Part shown: one piece after another, positions 18,206 to 27,400 of the stretch
How positions within the stretch are numbered: position 1 is the first letter of the stretch
Layout of the letters: every line of letters begins with the position of its first letter
Assembly (NCBI GenBank): GCA_040754625.1
Contig: JBFMCF010000011.1
Coordinates: 1 to 54,379, forward strand
Reading direction: 5' to 3'
Length of the DNA stretch: 54,379 nucleotides
From: a bacterium
Lineage (GTDB): Bacteria; JACRDZ01; JAQUKH01
Made by a program: the position numbers and the translations under genes
Notes under the pieces: generated by a model
Seen by the model: the letters and a program-made list of their open reading frames with translations, nothing else
What the model was told of the DNA's origin: nothing
Database searches by the model: none

Positions 18206-18228
18206 TATTCTATCCTTCTGAAATTATC

Positions 18229-18262
18229 TTATTATAACAATTTAATAAGTTTATATAAAGAA
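18229..18262 (-). repeat. Second copy of the 34-bp promoter-like repeat
   Basis: Matches 13759-13792 with two mismatches. The minus-strand TATAAT (18231-18236) lies 25 bases before the start codon at 18205, the same geometry as in the other copy. Confidence 0.6.
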
Positions 18263-18312
18263 ATATTTTTGAATTTGCTTATGTTCTGCTACGCTATGGC
18301 CAGTAATAAATT

Positions 18313-19428
18313 TCACAGTTTTTTATCGTAAACTCGGTAGGTCTTGTAAGGGTCGGAGCCCATGCGGACGAGGATTTTGTTCATCATTTCATTGCTTTCT
18401 AATATCCATGAATATTCTACCTTTTTATAACCGTTTTTCACGGCATTTTTGAAACCAGTGTTATAAAGCAAAACGTCTATGCCCCAGTGACGGTATTCCT
18501 TCACCACGCCCATTGTTAAAACCCTCAAGGCATTTATTTTTCTTTTTTCAAGAAGCAGTTTAATCAAACCGAAAGGAAGAAGCCTCCCCTTTATTTTTTT
18601 CAGGGCAATGTTCAAATCGGGAAGCGCGAGAAAAAATGCCACTGGTTTACCGTCGATTTCCGCGAATAAAATCATATTTTTATCCATTATCATCTTAAAA
18701 TCATTCGCGGTCTTAGTAAATTCCTTATCGGTCATCGGCACAAAACCCCAGTTTTCTTCCCATGCGGAAGAGTATACTTTTTTGATTATTTCTACATCCT
18801 GCCAAAATTTTCTGGTATTAATCGGCCTTACAATTACATTTCTTCTTTTCATTAACCTTTCAGAAACTTTTTTAATATATTCAGGGATATCGCTAAACTC
18901 AAAGAAATATGCGAATAAATCCATCTCTTTTTTAAAACCGGAAGCTTCCAGGAAGTCAGCGTAATAGGGAGGATTGTAAGACATCATTAAAACAGGCGGG
19001 GAATCATATCCTTTCACCAGGAGCCCGCATTCCTCATTTGTTGAAAAATTCATCGGCCCGCGGGCGATATCCATCCCTTTTGATTTAAGCCATAAAGAGG
19101 CTTTTGACAATAATTTTTCCGCGACCGCGTAATCTTTTTCGCATTCAAAAAAACCGAAAAAACCAACCTTGTCTTTGTAAAAATTATTATGATTAAAGTT
19201 AATATGCGCTGAAATACGGCCAACCGGTTCTCTGCCTTTAAAAGCCAGGAAAAGTTTTATTTCCGCGTGCTCATAAAAAGGATTTTTTTTAGGATTAAAG
19301 AATTCCTCGCGTTCAATCAAAAGCGGAGGCACCCAATTAGGGTCATTCTTGTAAAGTTCGTAAGGAAAGCGGATAAATATATGTAAATCTTTCTTTGATT
19401 CAACTTCTTTGATCGTAATTTCAGACAT
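18313..19428 (-). CDS. GNAT-fold N-acyltransferase, candidate bacterial ceramide synthase
   Basis: 371 residues, about twice a simple GNAT domain. Conserved family blocks: NDPNWVPPLL (30-39), FFNPKKNPFYEHAE, VGFFGFFEC, RGPMNFSTNEECGLLV (about 122-137), MMSYNPPYYADF, and in the second half LTMGVVKEYRHWGIDVLLY, which has the acyl-CoA site pattern of GNATs. It lies 46 bases downstream of the serine palmitoyltransferase-like gene on the same strand. Bacterial ceramide synthase (bCerS, described in Caulobacter) is a GNAT-family protein encoded near spt; whether this sequence belongs to that exact subfamily I cannot test. A general N-acyltransferase is the safe call. Confidence 0.7.
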   Translation of the reverse strand: MSEITIKEVESKKDLHIFIRFPYELYKNDPNWVPPLLIEREEFFNPKKNPFYEHAEIKLFLAFKGREPVGRISAHINFNHNNFYKDKVGFFGFFECEKDYAVAEKLLSKASLWLKSKGMDIARGPMNFSTNEECGLLVKGYDSPPVLMMSYNPPYYADFLEASGFKKEMDLFAYFFEFSDIPEYIKKVSERLMKRRNVIVRPINTRKFWQDVEIIKKVYSSAWEENWGFVPMTDKEFTKTANDFKMIMDKNMILFAEIDGKPVAFFLALPDLNIALKKIKGRLLPFGLIKLLLEKRKINALRVLTMGVVKEYRHWGIDVLLYNTGFKNAVKNGYKKVEYSWILESNEMMNKILVRMGSDPYKTYRVYDKKL

Positions 19429-19445
19429 AAATTTTATACCGAAAA

Positions 19446-19474
19446 ACTAAAAAACTGAAGAATGATTTCAGTTT
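19446..19474 (-). terminator. Hairpin between spt-like gene and GNAT gene
   Basis: On minus, AAAACTGAA and TTCAGTTTT form a 9-bp stem with a short loop, followed by TTAGTTTTTC. It directly abuts the stop of the spt-like gene. It would limit but need not block readthrough into the GNAT gene. Related ACTGAAAAACTAAAA low-complexity sequence also occurs near 5865-5960. Confidence 0.45.
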
Positions 19475-20665
19475 TTAGATTATTTTCAGCTCTCTCGCCA
19501 CCTTTTTAATTTTTGACAGCGCAAAATCAATTTGAACATTAGTATGGGTGGCCATCAAACTAAGCCTTATAATACAAGCGCCCTCAGAAACCGCCGGCGG
19601 GACCGCGGGATTCACAAAAATACCTTCATCCTGAAGCATCTTGCACATTTTAAAACATGTAATACTGTCGCCGACATATACGGGAATGACAGGGGTTTCG
19701 CTCCTTCCGACATTCAATCCCAAATCTTTTGTTCCATTCAGCATTCTTTTGGTATTTTGCCATAATTTTTCAATCCTCTCAGGTTCGCGCTTCATTACAT
19801 GTAACGCCGCGCTCACCGACGCCACATTAGCGGGCGGCATACTTGCGCTAAAAATCAATTCCCGCGAATGGTGCTTTAAATAATGGATTGTGTCTTTATC
19901 AGAGGCAATAAAACCTCCCAGTGAAGCCAAAGATTTGCTAAATGTGCCCATAATTAAGTAAACTTTTTCCGTCAAATTAAAATGAGAGGCAGTGCCTGCG
20001 CCATTTTTGCCTAAAACGCCAATTGAATGGGCATCGTCAAGCATTATCGAGGCGTTATATTTCTCCGCCGCGTCAACAATCCCGGGAAGGGCAACTATAT
20101 CGCCTTCCATACTGAATATACCGTCGGTAACAACCAATTTGCTTTTATCAGCGGGAATACTTTTTAAAACACGGCCAAGGTCATCTATGTCATTATGCTC
20201 ATATTTCAAAGTCTTCCCGAAGCTCAGGCGGCATCCGTCAACAATACTCGCGTGGTTATATTTATCCGCAATAATATACTCATTACGGCCGATTAATCCT
20301 GAAAGAGTACCAAGGTTTACCTGGAACCCGGTTGAAAATAAAAGAGACGCCTCTTTCCCGACAAAATCGGCTAATTCTTCTTCCAGCTGGACGTGGATGT
20401 CAAGCGTGCCGTTTAAAAACCTCGAGCCGGCACAACCTGTCCCATATTTTTCAACCGCGTCTAATGACGCCTTTTTAACCTCAGGGTGAGTGTTAAGGCC
20501 AAGATAACTGTTGGACCCGAACATGAGAATTTTCTTGCCGCCTATTATGACTTCTGTATCTAACCCGGATTCAATCTCGCGGAAATAGGGATAAAGCCCC
20601 ATAGCCTGCACCTTCTTTGCAAGTTCAAATTTTCTTACTTTTTCGAGAATATGGTTATTTTTCAT
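19475..20665 (-). CDS. spt: PLP-dependent alpha-oxoamine synthase, probably serine palmitoyltransferase
   Basis: 396 residues, normal for the KBL/AONS/SPT family, which condenses an amino acid with an acyl-CoA. PLP lysine Lys244 in GTFSKSLASLGGF; DDAHSIG at 210-216; HASIVDG at 138-144; SNSYLGL at 51-57; YGTGCAGSRFLNGTLDIH at 74-91. The combination LYPYFREIES near residue 24, GTGCAGSRFLNGTL and TFSKSLASLGG is that of bacterial serine palmitoyltransferases; AONS and KBL normally have TLGKA at the lysine. I therefore prefer SPT (L-serine + palmitoyl-CoA to 3-ketosphinganine) over BioF; no biotin genes are nearby. 40 bases downstream of ecfT. Confidence 0.75.
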   Translation of the reverse strand: MKNNHILEKVRKFELAKKVQAMGLYPYFREIESGLDTEVIIGGKKILMFGSNSYLGLNTHPEVKKASLDAVEKYGTGCAGSRFLNGTLDIHVQLEEELADFVGKEASLLFSTGFQVNLGTLSGLIGRNEYIIADKYNHASIVDGCRLSFGKTLKYEHNDIDDLGRVLKSIPADKSKLVVTDGIFSMEGDIVALPGIVDAAEKYNASIMLDDAHSIGVLGKNGAGTASHFNLTEKVYLIMGTFSKSLASLGGFIASDKDTIHYLKHHSRELIFSASMPPANVASVSAALHVMKREPERIEKLWQNTKRMLNGTKDLGLNVGRSETPVIPVYVGDSITCFKMCKMLQDEGIFVNPAVPPAVSEGACIIRLSLMATHTNVQIDFALSKIKKVARELKII

Positions 20666-20704
20666 AAAAATCCTTTACAATAAACTCAGAGTTTACAACA
20701 AAAT

Positions 20705-21451
20705 CTATTGAAAGTCAAATATTATAAAAAAACAAAGAAAAACCAGGATTAATAAAAAGATATAATCAAAACCCTTGAAACCGGTTTTTAAATAATATGT
20801 CCGGTTTCCCCTCCTGCCGAATCCCCTTGATTCCAATGCGACAGCTAATTGGTCGGTATTTCTAATAGCCAGGAGGAATATAGGGACAAGAAGCGGCACA
20901 TGTTTTTTTGCCCTATGCCATATACTGCCGCTGTCCAAATCCAATCCCCGCGATTTCTGGGCTTCAATAACAGACGCACCTGTCCCGATAAAAGTAGGGA
21001 CGAGCCTCAACGCTGTGGATAAAACAAAACTAGCCGAATACGGGACCTTGAGTTTAACCAATCCCATGGAGATTTCTTCAATACTTGCCGCTGAAAGAAA
21101 AAATATTCCAGACGCGGTCATTCCAACCAGTTTAATACCCCTCAGAAAACCGAAAATCGCGCCTTCTTTTGTTGCTCCCAAAATTTTTTCTGTATTCGCA
21201 GGATAAAAAAAAGCCCAGCTTACCATGGAGAAAATAAAAATACCGCTTAAAATAAATTTTAGTTTTATAATATTATAAAACATTTTTGACATTAACCCGA
21301 AAATAACAATAAAAGAAAATACAATCAATACCTTATAAAAATTATCCGCTTTTAAAATAAGGATAAAACTTGCGACAAGAATTATTATTTTTGTTCTCGG
21401 GTCAAGTTTATGTATAACTGTGTCTTTTTCTTCATATAGATAAACATTCAT
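20705..21451 (-). CDS. ecfT: ECF transporter transmembrane protein EcfT
   Basis: 248 residues, about five to six helices. The two coupling-helix signatures of the CbiQ/EcfT family are present: AQKSRGLD and ALESRGFG (the X-R-G motifs that dock into the ATPases). It scaffolds the energy-coupling factor transporter, passing ATPase movement to the S component. Overlaps the upstream fused ATPase gene by 20 bases. Confidence 0.9.
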   Translation of the reverse strand: MNVYLYEEKDTVIHKLDPRTKIIILVASFILILKADNFYKVLIVFSFIVIFGLMSKMFYNIIKLKFILSGIFIFSMVSWAFFYPANTEKILGATKEGAIFGFLRGIKLVGMTASGIFFLSAASIEEISMGLVKLKVPYSASFVLSTALRLVPTFIGTGASVIEAQKSRGLDLDSGSIWHRAKKHVPLLVPIFLLAIRNTDQLAVALESRGFGRRGNRTYYLKTGFKGFDYIFLLILVFLCFFIIFDFQ

Positions 21452-23117
21452 AGCAGTTTGTAAATTCCTCTATATTCAATAACGTTGAGCCTAATTGGCC
21501 GCTTAATTTAACAAGCGGTGGAAGTTTAATCGAAGAATCCTTCAGTTTTTTTTCTTTGTTTAAAACCTCCCTTGTAATACCGTCTTCTATTATCCTGCCA
21601 TTGTTCATGATAATCAGACGGCTGGCGTATTCTGCCGCGACCCAGACCGCGTGAGTCACTATTATAATTGTGTATCCTTCCCGGTTAAGCTTTTCAATAA
21701 GTGACATAAGGCCCCTTATTTCCAGGTAATCTAACCCCGTCGTGGGTTCGTCTAAAATAATGACCCCCGGCCTGCTTGCCAATACCGACGCAACTGCGAG
21801 CCTCTGCCTTTGTCCTTTGGTTAAACTGAATGGGTCCAGACCGCGAAACTTTGCGAGATTTACGGCATCCAATGCCTCTTCCACTCTTTCATTAATTTCT
21901 CTTTTGCTTAAACCCAAAAGTTGGGGCCCGAAACTAACCTCATCCTCAACAGTATGGCAAAAAATCTGGTTATCAGGGTTCTGGAAAACATAACCCACCT
22001 TCTGACCCAAAGCAGCAAGCCTTTCTTCCCGGGTATCCCTGCCAAAAATTTTTACCTTTCCCTTCGACGGCTTGTTTAACCCGTTAAAATGTTTGATAAG
22101 GCTGGTTTTTCCGCTTCCATTCGCACCGAGTATCCCGATAAAATCACCCTGATAAATATCAAGATTTACATCCCGTAAAATTTCTTTGCCCGGGGTATAT
22201 GAAAAATACAAGTCTTCAACCTCTAAAACTTTTTGGGCCGTATTTTTAATCTTTCTGTCTTTTTCACAAACCTTTAAATATTTTTTAACGTTTATTTTCC
22301 CCATGGTGCTATATATATTATAAATTTCATCTGTATTTAAAAAATCTTTCACGGGAAAATTAAATTTATTATTCAATTCAATCAATTGGGGCTGTTTAAT
22401 ACCGTTTTTATTCATCAATCCAGTGTTTTTTAAAATATCCAGAGACGGGCCGATTGCAGTTATTTCCCCTTTATTTAAAACAATTATTTTGTCCACCTGT
22501 AAAACCTCTTCACTCTCGTGTTCCACCATACAGAAGGTCATTTTTTTATTCCCGAAAAATTTTTTGGCAAGGGCAAATATTTCTTCTTTTCCCTGTGGAT
22601 CCAAATCAGTAGTCGGTTCATCAAGACAAAGAATTTTAGGGCCAAGGGCCAGTACTGACCCTATACATAACCTCTGTTTCTCACCGCCCGATAAAGCAAG
22701 GGGATTTCTCTTTTCAAACCCTTTTAACCCGACAGTTTCCAAAGATCTTTTAACGCGTGAATTTATCTCCTCCCACGGCAAACCTAGATTTTCCGGGCCG
22801 AAAGCTATTTCCAGGTCAACGCGGGTGGAAAATATCTGTGTTTCAAAATCCTGAAATACAAGCCCCGCATGGAATGAAAGTTCTTTGACAGACAGATCCA
22901 GCGTGTTTTTCCCGTCAATAAAAACATCCCCTTTAAATCCGCCTTTAATCAAATGAGGGATTACCCCGTTAAAAGTTTTGAGAAGTGTGGATTTACCAGC
23001 GCCGTCCTGGCCCATAATTACCACAAATTCGCCCGGTAAAATCTCAAAAGAAATATTATTCAGTACTTTTTGCGGATTGGATGAATAAGAAAATGAGAGG
23101 TTTTTTATATTAACCAC
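21432..23117 (-). CDS. ECF transporter ATPase with two fused ATP-binding domains
   Basis: 561 residues: two CbiO-type ABC domains in one chain, doing the job of separate EcfA and EcfA'. Domain 1 (about 1-240): Walker A GQDGAGKST, signature LSGGEKQRL, Walker B ILCLDEPTTDLD, switch His in VEHES. Domain 2 (about 290-550): Walker A GANGSGKTS, signature LTKGQRQRL, Walker B VIILDEPTTGLD, switch His in VTHAV. Both sites look intact. Start is GTG at 23117, 9 bases after the S-component stop, with AGAGGG before it. The fused form is common in archaea and some bacteria. Confidence 0.9.
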   Translation of the reverse strand: MVNIKNLSFSYSSNPQKVLNNISFEILPGEFVVIMGQDGAGKSTLLKTFNGVIPHLIKGGFKGDVFIDGKNTLDLSVKELSFHAGLVFQDFETQIFSTRVDLEIAFGPENLGLPWEEINSRVKRSLETVGLKGFEKRNPLALSGGEKQRLCIGSVLALGPKILCLDEPTTDLDPQGKEEIFALAKKFFGNKKMTFCMVEHESEEVLQVDKIIVLNKGEITAIGPSLDILKNTGLMNKNGIKQPQLIELNNKFNFPVKDFLNTDEIYNIYSTMGKINVKKYLKVCEKDRKIKNTAQKVLEVEDLYFSYTPGKEILRDVNLDIYQGDFIGILGANGSGKTSLIKHFNGLNKPSKGKVKIFGRDTREERLAALGQKVGYVFQNPDNQIFCHTVEDEVSFGPQLLGLSKREINERVEEALDAVNLAKFRGLDPFSLTKGQRQRLAVASVLASRPGVIILDEPTTGLDYLEIRGLMSLIEKLNREGYTIIIVTHAVWVAAEYASRLIIMNNGRIIEDGITREVLNKEKKLKDSSIKLPPLVKLSGQLGSTLLNIEEFTNCYECLSI

Positions 23118-23126
23118 TTAACCCTC

Positions 23127-23912
23127 TTACAACAAAACACATCCAATTAGAAATACAATAATAAAAGGCGCAGTCCCTAAAACTACAGTTGTTCCCGCGG
23201 TCCCGGCACCAAATTGGAAAGGAATTGCATGGTATAAGTTGACTGATAAAAGAATGCCTAAAATCAGGCCTGCTAATCCGCCTGTCCAAATTAGAATCGC
23301 ACCAATAATATTTTTGGGGCGATGCTCTATTTTCACACCCATAATATCCGTCCAGAGTAAATTCCATTTTTTTACTCTCGGAAAAAGAAATTTCAAAAGA
23401 AACGGCCCCAAAATTCCGGCGGCGAGAAAATTATTTACCGATATAATCGCGCCGAGCGTGGCAAAAGGCAAAAGGCCCATAAGTTCCAACCCCCATGCAA
23501 TTATAAGCGCGCATATAACAGCGGAGATGAGACAAATCAATTCTAATTCAATTACCTGCCTTATTGAACCCATGGACGGTTCTTCTTTACTCGAAAAAAT
23601 CCCCATTTTTCCCCATAATTTATAGGGAACAAACGCAAAGAAAAAGTTCCCGAAAAAACCAAATAAGCTGCCCGCGCTTAATGTTCCAAAAAAATCGCCT
23701 ATTAAATTTCCGAATGCCGCTCCCCACGCGGCCGCCGGTCCGAAAAGAACGCCAAAAACCACAGGAATAACATTCGCCGGGCGAATTTCCGTGAATCCCG
23801 GGATAAGAGGTATTCCTTTGAAAGGGATTAATACCGCGGCAAAAATAGCCGCAGTAAGGGCTGAAAGAACAATCATCCTGGTGTGTTTCCACATTTCAAA
23901 AACTTCCCGCAC
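23127..23912 (-). CDS. ECF transporter substrate-binding (S) component
   Basis: 261 residues, six or more helices. Start is GTG at 23912 with AGGAGG five bases before. The segment TEIRPANVIPVVFGVLFGPA then WGAAFGNLIGDFFG (about 41-75) resembles the QueT-like/uncharacterised S-component group that binds small vitamins or precursors. It contains the N-terminal Ala-rich helix typical of S components for contact with EcfT. No riboswitch fits in the 15-base gap upstream, so the substrate cannot be inferred from regulation. Together with the fused ATPase and EcfT it makes a dedicated group I ECF importer. Confidence 0.7.
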   Translation of the reverse strand: MREVFEMWKHTRMIVLSALTAAIFAAVLIPFKGIPLIPGFTEIRPANVIPVVFGVLFGPAAAWGAAFGNLIGDFFGTLSAGSLFGFFGNFFFAFVPYKLWGKMGIFSSKEEPSMGSIRQVIELELICLISAVICALIIAWGLELMGLLPFATLGAIISVNNFLAAGILGPFLLKFLFPRVKKWNLLWTDIMGVKIEHRPKNIIGAILIWTGGLAGLILGILLSVNLYHAIPFQFGAGTAGTTVVLGTAPFIIVFLIGCVLL

Positions 23913-23927
23913 AAAAATCCTCCTTGT

Positions 23928-24476
23928 TTATTTTTTATTATTATTTTCCAGATATTGTTCTAATAAAACACCCGGGAAAACTTTTTCGATGTCTGTATTA
24001 AACACGAATGCCGGAACAATCCAAATATTTTTAGAGGTATAATAACAATCTATACTGCAGAAGACAGGCCCCTTTTCAAATTGAAGGACTATATAAATCT
24101 TTTTATACCATTGTGCCAATTTTAGAATATTAATAAATTTATGGCTCAATAACTTGCCATAGTATTTTTCAACCCGTTTTAATCTTTCTAATTCTTCAGT
24201 TGAACTGCGGTCTCCCTCTAACGCGCTCCCTTTCAATATAGATTCCACAAAGGCCTCTGCACCCTGTTCCCTGTAAAGCTGGAGGCTGTCGGATATAATT
24301 GACGGGACCAGTGAATAATCCTCCTGGATAACCGGGGCTTCTTCTTTTTTTATCTCTTCTTTTTCACTCCTGACTTCCTGAGATACAGCGGATGTGTCTC
24401 CTTTTCCATCTTCGGCACAGGCTGAATCAGGTAACAATAAAATAAAAACCAAAGGGCATAAATATAAAAATTTCAT
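23928..24476 (-). CDS. Secreted protein of unknown function
   Basis: 182 residues. Signal peptide (FLYLCPLVFILLLPDSACA), an acidic low-complexity linker (about 22-50, KEEIKKEEAPVI), then a compact domain (QLYREQGAEAFVESILKGSA; RVEKYYGKLLSHKFINI; KIYIVLQFEKGPVFCSIDCYYTSKNIW). AAGGAGGTG precedes the ATG, which overlaps the stop of the 1612-residue gene by 4 bases. I do not recognise the domain. Context suggests coupled expression with the giant protein upstream and the ECF importer downstream. Confidence 0.65.
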   Translation of the reverse strand: MKFLYLCPLVFILLLPDSACAEDGKGDTSAVSQEVRSEKEEIKKEEAPVIQEDYSLVPSIISDSLQLYREQGAEAFVESILKGSALEGDRSSTEELERLKRVEKYYGKLLSHKFINILKLAQWYKKIYIVLQFEKGPVFCSIDCYYTSKNIWIVPAFVFNTDIEKVFPGVLLEQYLENNNKK

Positions 24477-27400
24477 AACACCTCCTTCCGCCTCAACTGC
24501 CTGTAATTATTCAGCAATTCCCAGCTGATTTCCATTCCGAATAATCTGACATTTTTATTAATAAACAATACACATTTTTTTGTAAATTCATTCAGCTCTT
24601 TTGTCCCGGAAATTTTTGCCTGGTAAGAAATAATTCCTTTCAACGCCGACAGCCTGATTTTTTCCTTTGTAATTTCATAGGCGTCCCGTATAAGGGCGAA
24701 ATGATTCGGAGATAGTTCAAGTTCATTCCCGACCTTAATACAATCGTTAAAAATAAATTCCAGCCTTTTCAACAAATATTTGGATTCGGAAAGAATATTT
24801 TTATTGTCCTTGCGGAACAAATTAATACCGGTTATCTTTTTCAGACTGATGTTCACTATATCATCTTTGATTTCTTCTTTTATTTTAAGAAACTCGCTTT
24901 TAAACTGTTCCTGGTAATCATATGTATTATACGGACACTGCTTGATTTTGAATATCTCTTTTGTGAAATAATTCTCCAGCGCACGCAGGCTTTTAATACG
25001 TTTCATCTTCACAAGCATCCCGCTGATGTCCACTATCGGATAAAAAGAAATCTTGACCGCGCCGTTCACAAAACCATATTTAAACCTGATACCCTGCGAG
25101 ACATTCCCCTTTAATATTTTTTTAATTAAAATATTATCAATAATCTCAGTATAAGAAATGTCCTTCATTGCCTTATTTATAAAATCATAATGGCAGTCCA
25201 CCTGCTTGCTTAACCCAAAAAAACTGATATAGGTGGATTTCTTTTTCTGCACAACTTTTCTTCTATAATCAATTGCTTTTAAGCCAAAAAGGATTATTTT
25301 TAATTGTGTCTCAGGGTCCAATGTTTTAGTCGAACGTTCCAACAGCCAAAATTTCGATTTTTCTCTTTTATCCAGAAATGCATACAATAGATATTTCTGG
25401 GCCTTCTCCGGCATTTTTTCAAACTCATTATATATTCCAATAGCATTTTGCATTTGTTTTGTGAAAGGGTTTATTCCAACGCTGTGAAATGACTGTTTAT
25501 ACAGCAGAAATTTTATAAAAGATACCATTTGTTTGTTGAACTCGGGCAGGCCATTTTCATTAAAAGAAATTTCTTTCTGGAACTTTCTATAAAATTCCAA
25601 AACAATATCATAATAAATATTATATGCTCCTCTAAATGCAAATAAACGTTCTAAAACATAAGCCTCTCTCCCAAAACGTTCTATCTCACTCTCATCAGCA
25701 CTCTTCATCCCGCCCTTGTCAGTTTCATCCGCGGTTGAAACGGGTTTATTAATTACCTCCAGAGCCCTCCTGCCCTTGTCAAAAATATAATCCATCAGGA
25801 TTCCCATGGAAGTTTTTTCTTTTTTAATAATAGAAAGGCCTTTCCTGTAAAAAGAAAAAAATCTTTCCATTAAATCATAAGTCATCAATCCCTCATAAAC
25901 AGAAGACGCTATTAAAATACACAATAATGTGTTAGCTGTAAAAAGGGTCTCTGCGCCGGTTTTCTCCGTTATTTCCGCCATATCCTTGTCTTTTGGCGAA
26001 AAAAGCTCTTCAATTGATTCGAGGGGATATTCACTTTTAATAATCTGCCCTAATTTCCCCATCTGGCCTATAAAAAAAAGGGCCAGTTTTTCAGTGTTTT
26101 TGTCCACCAGATTTTCGAGTATTTTCTCTCTTTTTAATGCTTCAACTCCCGCCTCAGGATATACAACAAAATCAATTTGCTTGTGGTATTTTTTAAATAA
26201 TGACGGGACCTTGCCTATATTAAAAAATAAGATACTCACAATCATCGCCCTCTTGACCCCGGGATACATGGCCAGGCTGTCATACATATCTTCAAGCTGT
26301 GTAAGCTGCTTTTCAGAAACTTCGATACTGATGGGTGTTTTCTCGCCAAAATCCTCCTGGGCAATACGGTTAAACACGGTTTTATCCTGGAATTCACTTT
26401 TGGTTTTTGTATCCACTGCCTGGAATTTTTTTGCTATTCTTATTATATATTCGTTCACCGTTTCAATATGCTCTTTACGGACACTTTTGATATTTCTCAT
26501 TTCCAAAAATTCATTTAAAACTATTTCCAAAACCTTCGGGCAGAATTTTGACATCAGAGAAATATTATCGCCAATCTCTTTCGGGCTAAAAATTTCATGT
26601 ATAAACAATTTTCTGATATCCTCTATTACTGCCTCTATTAATTTAACCCTTTTCTCCAGACTGAAAATCTTTTGCAAACCGGATTTTTCACTGTATAACC
26701 GCTTTATTTCTCCCCTGTAAGCAAGCGGGTATTTCTGGATAACATTTGCACAATTTTCAAGTTTCAACAGGTAATTTACATTTCTAAAGCTCACTTCTTT
26801 ATTCCTGAAAATTTCCATTAAGCTATCCAATTCTTCAATGGTCTTATGTATATTACTATACCTAAATTCAAGATAATCGGTTTTCTCGTTCAACCTGAGC
26901 TCCAGGCCCGTGTCAAAAATAATAACGTCTTCTCTCGCCAAAAGTTTCGATTTTACATCTTCTAAAAAAGTAAAATCAAGAGTTTCAATATTTATTGATT
27001 CCAGATTACTCTCAATCTCCCTGATTTTTTCTTTGTATTCCTTATTGCTCTCGTTAAGAAACATGGGATTGAAATCAATAAAGTTATTTTTTGCGACATG
27101 ACAGGCAATCCACAGGAGTTTAAAACCGGCACGGGCGGAAAGAAACGGGAAAATGCGGCCTGTCCCGTGAAGTTCAAATTTTTCAAATAAATTCCTGTAA
27201 AAAAACGGCCTTTCAAAACTTATTTCGTTGTAATATTTATCCTTGAATTCCCTGGCAATTTTAATCAATTCCCGTGTTTCGCGGTACTCGCGTATCATCT
27301 CACGGTTATAGCCCGCGATTGCCTCAATCTCAAAATCATTTTTTTTCTCCAGTTCTTTCATTAAAATAGGATCTATCCTTAGAATTTCATAAATCCTTAA

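Noticed and set aside
21432-23117. Possible asymmetry between the two fused EcfA domains, as in the PstB pair
   Set aside because: Both halves retain Walker A, signature (LSGGE, LTKGQ), Walker B Glu and switch His; the LTKGQ variant is normal for this family.
23913-23927. Riboswitch upstream of the ECF S component
   Set aside because: Only 15 bases separate it from the preceding gene; no room for an aptamer.
25929-26720. 263-codon plus-strand open frame
   Set aside because: Lies wholly antisense within the 1612-residue gene; composition is Ser/Ile/Phe-rich shadow coding with no motif or ribosome site.
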